This document shows positions 1 through 5,929 of a stretch of DNA of 5,929 nt, piece after piece. The notes beneath the pieces were generated by a model. It was not told the DNA's origin and did not search any database. It worked only from the letters and a program-made list of their open reading frames with translations. Made by a program: the position numbers and the translations under genes. The DNA is from Nitrososphaerota archaeon (lineage in GTDB: Archaea > Thermoproteota > Nitrososphaeria > Nitrososphaerales > Nitrosopumilaceae), in assembly GCA_016871975.1 (NCBI GenBank), contig VHBM01000054.1, forward strand, positions 1-5,929, given 5' to 3'. Each line of letters begins with the position of its first letter. Within the stretch, counting starts at the first letter, position 1.

Positions 1-1742
1 ATTACTAACAATAGAATCAGCAACATCTCAGAAAAGGAATTATTTTTATTTTCATAAGTCTTGTGTTCTAAATGAGATTCATGTCGTGTTTCTGTATTAA
101 CTGAAAATCTTTCTGTAGTATATTTTCCATCTATTATTGCACTAAATCTCACGTCCCACTCACCTCCAAAAGTCAATGTTCCAAAGGCAGAATACAGTCC
201 AGGCTCAATTTCTTCTAAATCAAATTGCGGTAGCTGGGTATTTTTTTCAGAAAACGTCAAAAGTATTCTTGGATTCTTTATATCTGCTAGAGGTTTTCCG
301 TCTTTTGTTAGATGTACATCAAACACGTTGAGCCCAATTTGTCCTGGTATAATGTTAATTGTTGCCGTAATGTCACTGATGTTTTCTGTTATAGAGAATT
401 TTTCTTCGATCACGTGTTGCTTTAATTCAGATGTAGCAGGCTGGGCTGATGTTAGTATGCCACTCATAACAAGTACCAACAGAAGCACGCCAAGCTCGAT
501 TCTAAGAAGGTTAGAAAATGATTTTAGGAATTTTTTATCTGGTGATCTTGCAAACAATTTAGGAATAAAAAAACGATTTGCAACTCCAATTGCAATCGCA
601 GCTGTCAGCAGTGTAATCTTGATTGAAAGTGCAGTACCATAAACTGTCAAAAAAATGGAATCAAGGCTAGGCACGTGCCATGATGTCATAACAATGCCAG
701 TTATTGCCAGACCAGCTACACAAGAAACGGCTAGTATGGAAAACCGCTTGATCGTTGTAATAATACGAGAAAAATCCTCATTTTGTCTGCCAATTACTGG
801 CATTGCAATAACTGCAAGCAAAAATACGCCTCCAACCCATATTGAGGATGCAAGAAGATGAACAAAGTCTGTCAGGTACGGAATTGTGCCACCAATTATC
901 GATGTAGAGTGACTTGTCAGACTGATTGTTAGCTGGATCATAATGCCTGCAACAACTGCAGAAACAATCCAAATTTTCCAGGACTTGAAAGAAACTAGAA
1001 CTCCAACCAAGCTAAAAATTAAAACTAGCTTTACTATCCAGGAAATTCCAAGCGTTGATAAAATAAAAGTAAAAAAATTTTCAAGATTTATTGACGAATA
1101 AACTGAGCTCATCTGTTTTGCTGCAAGTATGGTAGCAGAAACAGCTATGACAAGAGAGCCATAAACTAGCAAGTTTCTTAGCAGTTTCTTTTTTTTATCA
1201 AGTATGAGTATACGAATATCTGGTTGTAAAACCACAATCATAGAAACAGGCATTCCGATCAGAACTGCTAGCGACGAGAGAGTCAGCCATCTAAAAAGCG
1301 GTTCCTCAAGGCTGATATCGTAAACGTGTTCTTTTGGTGAATACAGCTCCAAAAAAACAGTTCTTGATGGAATCTTGTCTCCTACTATGAAAAAGAAATT
1401 ATCATTTGTTGTATGTCCATCAACTGAGAGGACTTGCCAGCTTACAGTATAAACTCCGTCTCCTATTTCCTCAAGTGGTATTACTACAATGCGATTATCT
1501 GTACTATTGATTTGTGGTCTCTGACTATGCTTGTTGCCATCTGAATCAAACACAGAGATTTCTGCAAGCTGTACTCCTTCGCTATAATGTATGATGATTT
1601 CAGTAGGAGATTTGTCGATCTGTTGTCCATTTGTAGGTTCAGTCTTTACAATAGTTGCATGGCAATATGCATCTGGAATAAAAATAACACATACCAAAAA
1701 GATGGTAAGCAAAATAGGTGATTTTTTTACAAAACTAGACAT
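1..1742 (-). CDS. CopC-CopD fusion copper-handling membrane protein, 3' end cut by window edge
   Basis: The frame is open from an ATG at 1742 to the left edge: 580 codons, no stop, so the C-terminus is missing. Residues 1-27 form a signal peptide ending AYC, which leaves His28 as the likely mature N-terminus, followed by ATIVKTEPTNG. With Asp108 and His110 (VDGH) this matches the Cu(II) site of CopC, where the N-terminal His and a later D-x-H bind copper. About eight hydrophobic helices follow from residue 151 to 433; 'DFVHLLASSIWVGG' (291-304) is the typical CopD motif, and His279, His295 and His356 are possible ligands. Residues 440-550 look like a YtkA/FixH-type extracytoplasmic Ig-like domain (PGxxGxNxF, then GLYSAFG and GGEWDV). 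A small His cluster (H554, H557, H560) precedes a last helix entering the edge. The family is linked to copper import or tolerance (compare YcnJ); direction of transport here is not known. The gene lies 15 bases after the propeller gene with no visible Shine-Dalgarno, so it is presumably cotranscribed with it. Confidence 0.9.
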   Translation of the reverse strand, partial: MSSFVKKSPILLTIFLVCVIFIPDAYCHATIVKTEPTNGQQIDKSPTEIIIHYSEGVQLAEISVFDSDGNKHSQRPQINSTDNRIVVIPLEEIGDGVYTVSWQVLSVDGHTTNDNFFFIVGDKIPSRTVFLELYSPKEHVYDISLEEPLFRWLTLSSLAVLIGMPVSMIVVLQPDIRILILDKKKKLLRNLLVYGSLVIAVSATILAAKQMSSVYSSINLENFFTFILSTLGISWIVKLVLIFSLVGVLVSFKSWKIWIVSAVVAGIMIQLTISLTSHSTSIIGGTIPYLTDFVHLLASSIWVGGVFLLAVIAMPVIGRQNEDFSRIITTIKRFSILAVSCVAGLAITGIVMTSWHVPSLDSIFLTVYGTALSIKITLLTAAIAIGVANRFFIPKLFARSPDKKFLKSFSNLLRIELGVLLLVLVMSGILTSAQPATSELKQHVIEEKFSITENISDITATINIIPGQIGLNVFDVHLTKDGKPLADIKNPRILLTFSEKNTQLPQFDLEEIEPGLYSAFGTLTFGGEWDVRFSAIIDGKYTTERFSVNTETRHESHLEHKTYENKNNSFSEMLLILLLV

Positions 1743-1757
1743 TAGAAATTTGTAAAG

Positions 1758-3503
1758 CTAGTGATGCGATGAGACAAATATCAGACCATGTGGGCCTTCC
1801 AATGGGATCTGCATATGCAACTCTAGGTTTTCAGCATCAATTATGCTGACTAGATTGTCCCCGTCTGCAGGAGTAAAGAAGAACTTGTCTCCAATGTCTC
1901 CTCCGCGATGATAGAATAATGCGCCCTCAGGCCTTGCTATATCTCCTGCAGGTATTGTCTTTACAACCTGCATTGTATCAAAATCAATTACTGCTGTATC
2001 TGGGCTCAAGGTATTGGCTGTAAATCCATAGATTTTTTCGTTATTTTTGTAAAAGAGGAGCTTGTCTGGGCCTCCCTCTACAGGTATAGTTGCAACAACC
2101 TCATCTGTTGTAGCATCAACAACTATTAGCTGGTTGTTTTTCTTTGCAACTATAACTATCAAGTCTTTTTCAGGAATCTCAAATATCTGTCCTGAACCAT
2201 CAATAGTAGTTACGACAGTATCAGTTTCTGCATCTACCACAACGGTCTTTCTATCACCGCCGCATTCGATATACATATGATTGCTAGCAGCCGAAAAGGC
2301 TTTTCCATGTGTTCCGCCGTTTACACATGTTTCAACAAAACCGTATGCCTTTTTTGAGTCTCTGTCGATTAGATGGATTCCATTATCCTTAGTGTTAGTT
2401 GCAGCAGACTTGGAACCAAGAGCTTCACTATAGATTAATTTTCCATGTCCACCAAGTGTTTCATTCTTTGCAGCAACTACTACATCTGTAACTTCCAATG
2501 TTTTTGCATCTATAACATAAAATGCTCCTTCTGTATCAGAATGTGTCCAAATCTCATTGCCGTGATTTGGGTTGTAAATGTGTACAGGTCTTGGCCCAAC
2601 ATCTATTCGTTTGATTATTTCCTGTTCGTGAGTATCAATAACTATGACTTGGGCATTGTCTCTGTCATTTACAAGTACGTGTTTGCCATCAGGAGTGAGT
2701 ATTGGGTCTGCCCATGAGACATTCTCAAGGCCATCTGTAAGCTCTTTTACAATTTCTCCGCTGTGTGGGTCAATTATTGCAATTTTGCCGTCAGCAAAAA
2801 CATACAACATTCCTTCAGATCGTGTTTCATGTGTTGCTTCATCTTCGATCATCTCAAGCTGTGTAAGTTCCCATCCACGAGAGAGTAGAGCTTGAGCAGT
2901 TGTTGGGCTTAGACACACAACAGAGCTACCTGCTCTTACAAACAATTCTAGATCCTCTCTGCACATAACCTTAGCAGGATCACCTACAAGTCGTAGCTGT
3001 TGCAAGGGTGAAAGAATACTAACAGGCTCTACTTTTTCAGGATGAAATGTTATCTCAAATTCTTCCTCGTCACCTATTTGTCCGACTACATTAACAGAAG
3101 GAAAGCCAACCTCAGAAGGAGTATAATCTGCCTGATATACGCCAAGCTTTGATGTCTCTACAAGCACTAAGGTAGTCTTTTGACCCTTTAAGCTAACAGT
3201 TGCTTCTAGTTTTTTGCTTAGACCAGATACTCCAGTGCCAGCTTCCAAATGTTCATCGTGTTTAGCTTCTTCATGTTCCATGTGTTCCTCATGTTCTTCT
3301 GGTTCTTGAGATTCTTTATCATGTTCTGTAGCTACTGTCACAATGATCTCAATTGCATTTTTTTGCCCAATAATCGGTGGCTCGTCTTTCCAACCAACCT
3401 CGATTTTATAATCTCCAATAACTTCTGCCTTATGGGCATATGCACTTCCAGCAAGCGTTATGACAAATGCAAATACTACAAGTAATGCAGCTACATATTT
3501 CAT
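1758..3503 (-). CDS. Secreted AztD-like YVTN beta-propeller with His/Glu-rich metal-binding N-terminal domain
   Basis: 581 residues from ATG 3503; a TTG two codons earlier (3509) is possible but less likely. A signal peptide (1-23, ending SAYA) exposes His24. Residues 24-158 form a YtkA/FixH-like Ig domain (IEVGWKDEPP near 34-43; GVYQADYTPSEVGFP near 121-135) interrupted by a His/Glu-rich loop at 60-86 with six histidines. Residues 163-211 are a small module with Cys181 and Cys197 ending in 'RGW', which I recall from other thaumarchaeal secreted proteins. Residues 228-581 are YVTN-type propeller blades (VIDTHEQEIIKRIDVG, VVDATTDEVVATIPV, and similar repeats). Inside the propeller, GGHGK (351-355) and C392...GGTHGK...C414 resemble the His-Gly and Cys-x-HG-x-C signature of the periplasmic zinc chaperone AztD, so a metal chaperone role is inferred. 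The protein ends in His-His. It is the first gene of the operon with the CopC-CopD fusion. The metal, copper or zinc, cannot be told from sequence alone. Confidence 0.85.
   Translation of the reverse strand: MKYVAALLVVFAFVITLAGSAYAHKAEVIGDYKIEVGWKDEPPIIGQKNAIEIIVTVATEHDKESQEPEEHEEHMEHEEAKHDEHLEAGTGVSGLSKKLEATVSLKGQKTTLVLVETSKLGVYQADYTPSEVGFPSVNVVGQIGDEEEFEITFHPEKVEPVSILSPLQQLRLVGDPAKVMCREDLELFVRAGSSVVCLSPTTAQALLSRGWELTQLEMIEDEATHETRSEGMLYVFADGKIAIIDPHSGEIVKELTDGLENVSWADPILTPDGKHVLVNDRDNAQVIVIDTHEQEIIKRIDVGPRPVHIYNPNHGNEIWTHSDTEGAFYVIDAKTLEVTDVVVAAKNETLGGHGKLIYSEALGSKSAATNTKDNGIHLIDRDSKKAYGFVETCVNGGTHGKAFSAASNHMYIECGGDRKTVVVDAETDTVVTTIDGSGQIFEIPEKDLIVIVAKKNNQLIVVDATTDEVVATIPVEGGPDKLLFYKNNEKIYGFTANTLSPDTAVIDFDTMQVVKTIPAGDIARPEGALFYHRGGDIGDKFFFTPADGDNLVSIIDAENLELHMQIPLEGPHGLIFVSSHH
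3246..3326 (-). other. His/Glu-rich low-complexity segment inside the propeller protein
   Basis: This stretch encodes residues 60-86 of the propeller protein, with His61, His71, His74, His77, His82 and His85 among many Glu and Asp. The DNA shows degenerate short repeats of a TCATGTTC-like unit on the plus strand, suggesting growth by slippage. Such loops generally bind Zn(II) or Cu(II) in flexible, solvent-exposed form and are found in extracytoplasmic metal chaperones, including the AztD N-terminus. Confidence 0.8.
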
Positions 3504-3521
3504 AGACAAAAATCAAAAAGA

Positions 3522-3532
3522 TTTCATTTAGA
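3522..3532 (-). promoter_or_regulatory. Probable TATA-like box of the propeller-CopCD operon
   Basis: On the minus strand the bases read CTCTAAATGAA, an AT-rich TATA-like element centred about 24 bases upstream of ATG 3503. This spacing would put transcription initiation at or next to the start codon, giving a leaderless mRNA, which fits the absence of a Shine-Dalgarno. The match to a consensus archaeal TATA box is moderate. Confidence 0.45.
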
Positions 3533-3536
3533 GCGT

Positions 3537-3586
3537 ATTGGTACATTCGTTAAATGTACTATAGTACATTTAACGAATATACCAAT
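3537..3586. promoter_or_regulatory. 50-bp near-perfect palindrome, probable shared operator
   Basis: Two 25-base arms (3537-3561 and 3562-3586) meet without a loop and pair at 24 of 25 positions; the only mismatch is C3544 against A3579. Each arm contains its own shorter dyad of the form TACATT-N5-AATGTA: 3542-3558 exactly, and 3565-3581 with one change (AATATA). The dyads are centred 23 bp apart, about two helical turns, as expected for two dimers bound on the same face of DNA. The centre is 58 bases from both divergent ATG codons (3503 and 3619), and the edges lie about 5 bases from each presumed TATA box. This is the layout of a bidirectional operator. Which protein binds it is unknown; the winged-helix protein at 5378-5881 is a candidate. 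Confidence 0.8.
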
Positions 3587-3589
3587 CAA

Positions 3590-3601
3590 CATTTTAAAAA
3601 A
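3590..3601 (+). promoter_or_regulatory. Probable TATA box of the secreted Ig-like protein gene
   Basis: The sequence CATTTTAAAAAA is centred roughly 24 bases upstream of ATG 3619, and no Shine-Dalgarno lies before that ATG, so a leaderless transcript is likely. The palindrome ends only a few bases upstream, over the expected BRE position, so a bound protein could block or help TFB/TBP there. The tract up to 3613 is AT-rich, so the exact box is uncertain. Confidence 0.5.
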
Positions 3602-3618
3602 ATTAAAAAATTTGTTTG

Positions 3619-4908
3619 ATGCAAGAGACTCCATTTTTTGCAAAATCTACAACGAAAACATTTCTTACTCTCACATTGTCTTTTATCGTTTACATCTCAC
3701 TTGCAACAGAATCTGCCAGTGCAGAACGAGTGCCTGAGGTTACAAATCCAGGAATCAAGATCTATTTTTGCGGCCATAACAATAACGTCAAAACGCTTGA
3801 AAAATGTAAAGAAGACTATGAAAACTATAGCTGGGGCTCAAAAATCAACGTCCTAATCTTTGCCCCAGCATGGAACACAGACCCATACAAGCTTGACTTT
3901 ATCGGCGATTCTGCAGAAAATCCGATAGGCGGGTACACAGATGAGACCAAGGTCAAGGGGCCATGCAAGTTTGTTGAAACAGATCATAACTCCGGCTGGT
4001 TTGTTGGCCGTGTAAAGCTAAACGGATTTCGTCATGATATAGACAATGATGGCAGTAATGATTTGTTTGGAAGCAATGCGTGTGCTGCAAAAAGCCCACT
4101 TGAGGAAGCCTTTAAGATGAAGACAAGCAGGCAAGGAGCCCTCACAATATTCTGGAAGTATGCAGAGGATCAGGTAATCACAAAATCTGCAAAATACAGC
4201 TGGCGGCTTGGAACCCTAGAGTTTGACAAGGCAAAATATGATCTTGGAGACAAAGTAACAGTCACAATGAAGGATATGGATCTTGAAAGATTTCCATTTG
4301 ACAGCATAACTAGGCATCTGAAGGTGTGGTCGGATACTGATATACGAGGAATTGATCTTAAGGTACGATACGAGTTTGGTGGCAAGTATCCTGCAAGTTT
4401 TACGCTTACTACAGATGAAGAATCACGTGATGATTCAAGGCTTCGAGTATCTCCAGGTGATGCAATATACGTCCAATACACGGATTATTCGCTTCCTCCA
4501 CCACACTCAATAAATGACAGCGTCGAGGTTGTTGCAACTGCAAAAATTGCAAGCGTTTTTGACAAACCTGAAATTCTTACGGCAAAATCGCTTGTAACTG
4601 ATAGCTATGGCAAGCAAATCAAAACAGCACAGGTTGGGGATACTCTGCAAATTCTAACAGAGATTGCAAATCCAAATGATGAATACTTTACAGTATCACA
4701 GCTTGTTCAGGTAAAAAATTCCGAAGGCCATATTGAAAAAATTTTCCTAGCATCAAACAACCTTTCTCCAAAAAATAGCATACAATCATTTCAATCATGG
4801 AAGCCTAAAAGCCCTGGACTGTACAGTATCGAGGTTTTTGTGTGGGATGGGCTTACTTATGCAACACCGCTTGCCAAGTCACAAACACTAAAGGTAACCG
4901 TAAGCTAG
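3619..4908 (+). CDS. Secreted multi-domain Ig-like protein, function unknown
   Basis: 429 residues from ATG 3619; a TTG directly before it (3616) is a weaker choice. A signal peptide of about 35 residues ends ESASA|ER, and there is no other obvious membrane segment, so the protein is probably released or held in the S-layer space. Residues 40-190 hold four cysteines (51, 63, 116, 155), able to make two disulfides, and a loop 'DIDNDGSND' (140-148) of the D-x-D-x-D-G-x-x-D type seen in calcium-binding EF-hand-like and thrombospondin-3 loops. Residues about 198-310 form an Ig-like beta domain (FDKAKYDLGDKVTVTMKD, a pattern common in thaumarchaeal surface proteins). Residues 318-429 form a second one (VGDTLQILTEIANPND, then SPGLYSIEVFVWDG). 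No enzymatic motif is visible. It is transcribed divergently from the metal operon across the shared palindrome, which suggests common regulation and perhaps a related role, but I do not recognise a specific function. Confidence 0.85.
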   Translation: MQETPFFAKSTTKTFLTLTLSFIVYISLATESASAERVPEVTNPGIKIYFCGHNNNVKTLEKCKEDYENYSWGSKINVLIFAPAWNTDPYKLDFIGDSAENPIGGYTDETKVKGPCKFVETDHNSGWFVGRVKLNGFRHDIDNDGSNDLFGSNACAAKSPLEEAFKMKTSRQGALTIFWKYAEDQVITKSAKYSWRLGTLEFDKAKYDLGDKVTVTMKDMDLERFPFDSITRHLKVWSDTDIRGIDLKVRYEFGGKYPASFTLTTDEESRDDSRLRVSPGDAIYVQYTDYSLPPPHSINDSVEVVATAKIASVFDKPEILTAKSLVTDSYGKQIKTAQVGDTLQILTEIANPNDEYFTVSQLVQVKNSEGHIEKIFLASNNLSPKNSIQSFQSWKPKSPGLYSIEVFVWDGLTYATPLAKSQTLKVTVS

Positions 4909-4955
4909 TCTCATTTTACATCAGTTAGTTTATTATGAGTTTGAGATTTGAACCA

Positions 4956-4968
4956 GTTTTTTTAAATC
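4956..4968 (+). promoter_or_regulatory. T-run and TATA-like box before the membrane protein gene
   Basis: The bases GTTTTTTTAAATC contain seven consecutive T residues followed by AAAT. The element is centred about 30 bases ahead of the TTG at 4993, a suitable place for an archaeal TATA box with a leader of only a few bases. The same T-run could also act as an archaeal oligo-T terminator for the gene ending at 4908. Nothing else is visible in the 84-base gap between the two genes. Confidence 0.45.
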
Positions 4969-4992
4969 AAATTCAATTCAATAGCAGATACC

Positions 4993-5385
4993 TTGTTTAG
5001 AATACAGAACCTAATTGAAAGCAAATCCAGTCTGTTTGGTATAGTTATTGCCACCATAATAGGTTCATTGGCAGTTCCAGTTATCTTACCACACATATTT
5101 CATGGATTTCATATCTATCATATTCTACTACACGTGACTGGCATTTGCGTTGCAGTATTCCTTGGCGTCTTGGCAGTAGTTGCATATTCAAAATTACATA
5201 CAAAACGGTTGCTGCTTAGTGCCATAGCATTTAGTATCTTCATTGCAGCAGAGTCGGTTGTTTTAATCGATGCAACTTGGCCAGGTATATATGATCTAAG
5301 ATCATTATCGCTATTAGAATTGGGTCACATGCTTACAATTACATCATTGGCAGTACTTGCAGGAGGAGTATTTAGAAATGATTAA
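4993..5385 (+). CDS. Small four-helix membrane protein with histidine array
   Basis: 130 residues starting with TTG 4993; an in-frame stop lies at 4963-4965, no ATG occurs between it and residue 113, and the TATA-like box fits this TTG, so a TTG start is the best choice. Four hydrophobic segments are visible: about 14-33, 42-65, 72-93 and 108-126. Between and into the first two lie His34, His37, His40, His43 and His47, an unusual i+3 ladder, with His69 and His112 elsewhere. I do not recognise the family. Its stop overlaps the start of the winged-helix gene by 8 bases, so the two are translated from one message and probably act together. Small membrane proteins paired with winged-helix regulators are frequent in archaea, where a sensing or anchoring role is suspected. 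The His ladder could bind a metal or heme, but this is inference. Confidence 0.75.
   Translation: MFRIQNLIESKSSLFGIVIATIIGSLAVPVILPHIFHGFHIYHILLHVTGICVAVFLGVLAVVAYSKLHTKRLLLSAIAFSIFIAAESVVLIDATWPGIYDLRSLSLLELGHMLTITSLAVLAGGVFRND
5362..5368 (+). promoter_or_regulatory. Strong Shine-Dalgarno for the winged-helix gene
   Basis: GGAGGAG lies 9 bases before ATG 5378, inside the end of the preceding gene. It decides the start: the upstream TTG at 5357 would place this motif inside the coding region. It is the only clear Shine-Dalgarno in the window and belongs to an internal operon gene, as expected where first genes are leaderless. Confidence 0.75.
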
Positions 5386-5881
5386 GACAAGACATTCTGA
5401 ACTTTTGGAAATGATTGAGAAAAATCCAGGGATAAAGTTTCGAGAGCTTATGAGGGCTACTGGAATGAAAAATGGATCCCTTAGCCATTATGTGAATAAT
5501 TTGGAAAAAAGCGGTACAATACAGGTAAAAAGAGAGCCAAGGCAGACAAGATTTTTCCCATTACATGTATCAGAAGAAGAATCCACAGTAATCAAGGCAC
5601 TTCGAAGAAGCACTCCTAGGCAGATAATCGAGTCCTTGCTGGTACATGATGAGCTAAACTTTGGGGGAATAGTAAGCTTTGTTGGAAAATCACCTGGTAC
5701 AGTTTCACTGTATGTTTCACAGCTAGTCTCTGATCAAATAATTGAACTACAGCTAAATCAGAGAAAAAAAACATACAGAATCAAAGACAGAAAAGCAATC
5801 GACAAAGTAATTGAAAAATACAGTCCATCAGGCCTTGAGAAGCTAGCGTCAAGCTTTGAAGATATTATAAATCCGCTCTAG
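5378..5881 (+). CDS. Tandem winged-helix DNA-binding transcriptional regulator
   Basis: 167 residues from ATG 5378, chosen for the Shine-Dalgarno just upstream; it overlaps the membrane protein gene by 8 bases. Two winged helix-turn-helix domains follow each other. In the first (about 5-62), FRELMRATG (21-29) and the recognition helix around NGSLSHYVNNLEKSG (32-46) lead into a basic wing, KREPRQTRFFP (51-61). In the second (about 78-136), RQIIESLL (81-88), VSFVGKSPGTVSLYVSQL (99-116) and a wing with NQRKKTYRI (127-135) repeat the arrangement. This type occurs in many archaeal regulators with MarR/ArsR-like folds. There is no cysteine and no histidine cluster, so direct metal sensing through a soft-metal site looks unlikely; the signal might come through the membrane partner. 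The target is unknown: autoregulation or binding to the palindrome at 3537-3586 are options. Confidence 0.88.
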   Translation: MIKTRHSELLEMIEKNPGIKFRELMRATGMKNGSLSHYVNNLEKSGTIQVKREPRQTRFFPLHVSEEESTVIKALRRSTPRQIIESLLVHDELNFGGIVSFVGKSPGTVSLYVSQLVSDQIIELQLNQRKKTYRIKDRKAIDKVIEKYSPSGLEKLASSFEDIINPL

Positions 5882-5929
5882 TCAAAACAAATCATAAAAC
5901 AACTTTTTCTACCACTAAAAAATTGCAAG
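5882..5929 (+). terminator. Possible oligo-T terminator after the regulator gene
   Basis: The 48 bases after the stop codon contain a CTTTTTCT tract at 5903-5910 in AT-rich sequence without a clear hairpin. Archaeal termination often needs only a T-run, but this one is short, so the call is weak. No other feature is visible up to the window edge. Confidence 0.25.

Noticed and set aside
328..972. Short open frames on both strands (plus 328-642 and 655-861, minus 778-972)
   Set aside because: They lie inside the long CopC-CopD frame, have no family signature or start signal, and are shadows of it.
2062..3485. Several short plus-strand frames opposite the propeller gene
   Set aside because: They are low-complexity antisense readings of a clearly coding propeller frame, with no promoter or ribosome site.
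3537..3586. The palindrome as a transcription terminator, MITE or transposon end
   Set aside because: The flanking genes diverge, so no transcript needs to end there; there is no T-run directly after an arm, no target-site duplication and no second copy in the window.
4170..4481. Minus-strand frame of 103 codons
   Set aside because: It lies antisense to the secreted Ig-like protein and shows no recognisable protein features.
5357..5377. TTG at 5357 as start of the winged-helix gene
   Set aside because: The GGAGGAG at 5362-5368 is correctly placed for ATG 5378 and would otherwise be inside the coding region.
1..5929. CRISPR array, tRNA, rRNA or insertion sequence
   Set aside because: No regularly spaced repeats, no cloverleaf-like conserved tRNA boxes, no rRNA-like stretches and no transposase motifs were seen on either strand.

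Overview
The window looks like a low-GC archaeal chromosome segment, most likely from an ammonia-oxidising thaumarchaeote (Nitrosopumilales-type). That rests on AT-rich TATA-like boxes about 25-30 bases ahead of several start codons with almost no leader, on a two-cysteine module ending in 'RGW' that I recall from many thaumarchaeal secreted proteins, and on archaeal-type tandem winged-helix and Ig-like secreted proteins. The lineage is an inference. No rRNA, tRNA or other marker is present.

Layout. Bases 1-3503 hold a minus-strand operon of two exported, probably copper- or zinc-handling proteins. The first is a secreted seven-blade-type (YVTN) beta-propeller with an N-terminal His/Glu-rich metal-binding domain, and it resembles the zinc metallochaperone AztD. 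Fifteen bases downstream follows a CopC-CopD fusion membrane protein that runs off the left edge of the window; no tool-computed ORF was needed to see it, because it stays open for 580 codons. Bases 3504-3618 are a compact divergent promoter region built around a 50-bp, almost perfect palindrome. Bases 3619-4908 encode a secreted, multi-domain Ig-like protein of unknown function, read to the right. Bases 4993-5881 hold a second plus-strand operon: a small four-helix membrane protein with a histidine array, overlapping by 8 bases a tandem winged-helix DNA-binding protein.

How the parts may work together. The palindrome lies between the two divergent start codons, at almost equal distance from each, and touches both presumed TATA/BRE regions. 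It is therefore the obvious candidate for a common operator controlling the metal operon and the secreted protein together. The membrane-protein/winged-helix pair next door is a plausible sensor-regulator module for it, but nothing in the sequence proves that link. A reasonable model is an extracytoplasmic metal capture and uptake locus: the propeller and CopC bind metal outside the membrane and CopD carries it or anchors the complex. The metal could be copper (the CopC site suggests this) or zinc (the AztD resemblance suggests this).

No CRISPR array, mobile element, RNA gene or pseudogene was found. Genes occupy nearly everything; the only gaps are 15, about 115, 84 and 48 bases long.
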